Assembly (NCBI GenBank): GCA_035578905.1 | Contig: JAQJVL010000124.1 | Span: 1,862,616-1,926,615 of the forward strand | DNA: 64,000 nt | DNA from: Stictocephala bisonia | Taxonomy: Eukaryota > Arthropoda > Insecta > Hemiptera > Membracidae | Reading direction: 5' to 3' | Part shown: positions 62,729-64,000 of the stretch, in pieces | Layout: every line of letters begins with the position of its first letter | How positions within the stretch are numbered: the first letter of the stretch is position 1 | Translations under genes and position numbers: made by a program | The notes under the pieces: generated by a model | Databases searched by the model: none | Told to the model about the DNA's origin: nothing | The model's input: the letters and a program-made list of their open reading frames with translations, nothing else

Positions 62729-63691
62729 CAGGATAAACAACCAAAGAATATACGTCTTTTGTTTTTTTACTTAAATACGGTGGAAACAATTTATTGTACA
62801 GAATGGCTCAATAAATACACTACAAGATGACACAGTCGTTTCAATATCAATGTCAACAATTCAACAAAAATTATAGTGGCACAGCTGTAATGCAGTACAT
62901 AGTGTGCAATTTATGTTTAGAGTAATTATGCAATTTATAACTAACTCATCTAAAAAATGTTGTATTAAAAGGGCCTAGAGTTTTTGATAGTTTTCACGGT
63001 ACGCGCTTTTTATTCTGTGGAAATAATGTTTAATACCAAAAGATTCGAAAAATATAATTTCATAACTTTTAGTATTTTCGAAATATTTTCATCACCATAT
63101 AAGATTTTTCAATGCTTTTTTTGATTTGACGGCTTCTTTATTGTGAACATGAATGAATAAACTATTTTGTTCCATGAAAATTATTTCTCGAGGTATTGCA
63201 GAAACTGGTTCCTTAGTAAATCGTAATTAGCGGCAATTACACACGATGATTATCAAAACCAACGATAAAAAAATAAATATATAATTCTCGTACATTTAGT
63301 TTGGATATATGTGTCCAGTGTTCATTAATATTCCACTGCAGTACATAGTTTATGCAGGGTTGCTGATATATTCAAGACATTAAAATGGTCAGTAGTTTTT
63401 GAAGAGTTTTTATACTTTTTCCAAAATTTGTTTTTCTAAAATTCAAAGCCTTCAATCTTTATACGTTCTGGAGTATATAGAACGAACTGTAATAATTGCA
63501 ATGTGTTTTACATAGGTATGACTGTACATTTCAACAAAATATATAAAAACCAAATCTGTCTTACCTGAAGTAAAATATACAAAACATATATTGAATTGTA
63601 ATTATAGTTTATATTTAATACACACATTTAGATATTCCCAAAGTTTGTCATAACGTTTGGTTATGAATGTATAGTTGTGTATTTTAAAGAT
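62729..63691. other. No feature seen
   Basis: AT-rich. The stretch at 63560-63650 faintly resembles 12950-13090. Confidence 0.4.
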
Positions 63692-64000
63692 TCGGGGACA
63701 AAGTGTTGATGAGATTGTGGGCGATATGTTCTATACTCGGTCCTCTTAATACAAATTGTTGTCAATGTTCAGATAATGAGTAGGGAAGATAACTGAGTGT
63801 CAGGCTTGTCAGTTAACTGAAAATCAGACCAACACAACATGGTTCGGATTCCCCGTAAAGCTGTAGGTCCCTAAGTTACCTTGGGACATTAATTGGGATA
63901 TTAATAAATAGCTCTTTCTGAGGAAAATTTAACCTTAGTTAGTAACTATGACTAAACTCGTTCATTTACACTCATCACACTCATATTCGACCATGATGAT
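63692..64000 (+). repeat. Dispersed repeat family D, copy 5 (cut by window end)
   Basis: AAAGTGTTGATGAGATTGTG, ATCAGACCAACACAACATGG, TTCGGATTCCCCGTAAAGCT, AAATAGCTCTTTCTGAGGAA, CTTAGTTAGTAACTATGACT and CTCGTTCATTTACACTCATC follow in the family order. The right end runs off the window. Confidence 0.8.

Noticed and set aside
62064..62774. 161-codon minus and 101-codon plus frames with 4-residue periods
   Set aside because: 12-bp minisatellite with a period divisible by three; open on both strands.

Overview
The window looks like AT-rich nuclear DNA of a multicellular animal, most likely an insect with a large, repeat-rich genome. Three things point that way: degenerate CCTAA/TTAGG telomere-type tracts (217-432, 30.9-31.1 kb), tRNA-derived SINE heads, and several families of 5'-truncated non-LTR retrotransposons. 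Spliceosomal signals are present, and there are no bacterial-style operons. No complete host gene lies in the window; most long open frames are by-products of tandem repeats.

Layout. 0-11 kb: telomere-like tract, 30-bp and 39-bp minisatellites, a direct duplication, a tRNA-derived SINE, a 5'-truncated LINE with an intact reverse transcriptase frame (7.1-9.5 kb) and a 124-bp satellite (9.6-10.85 kb). 11-24 kb: mostly featureless AT-rich DNA, with a hammerhead-like motif (13.35 kb), several weak candidate exons or pseudogene pieces, a long (TC)n tract, retroelement tails and a long inverted repeat built on a 36-bp minisatellite unit. 24-36 kb: a 42-bp minisatellite, a second 124-bp satellite (27.3-29.4 kb), two foldback elements (30.7-31.3 and 32.7-33.5 kb) and another 36-bp minisatellite (34.3-34.8 kb).

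36-38 kb is the one place with a credible host gene: a GC-rich exon at 37375-37622 encodes a 58-residue N-terminus resembling SCY1-like protein 2 (SCYL2). It is preceded by a possible 5' untranslated exon and a CRE+CCAAT promoter-like site. Its first coding intron would fill the rest of the window. That intron holds repeated blocks of about 2 kb (40-45 kb), a 1-kb diverged hairpin (47.5-48.5 kb), LINE 3' ends, two copies of an inverted dispersed repeat, a (GT)n tract, an unidentified minus-strand open exon-like segment (56.8-57.0 kb), a 1.4-kb array of the 36-bp minisatellite, a perfect 247-bp palindrome (59.2-59.45 kb) and a 12-bp minisatellite (62.1-62.7 kb).

A dispersed repeat of about 300 bp ('family D') occurs five times in both orientations. 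All family assignments come from reading the sequence; no database search was possible.
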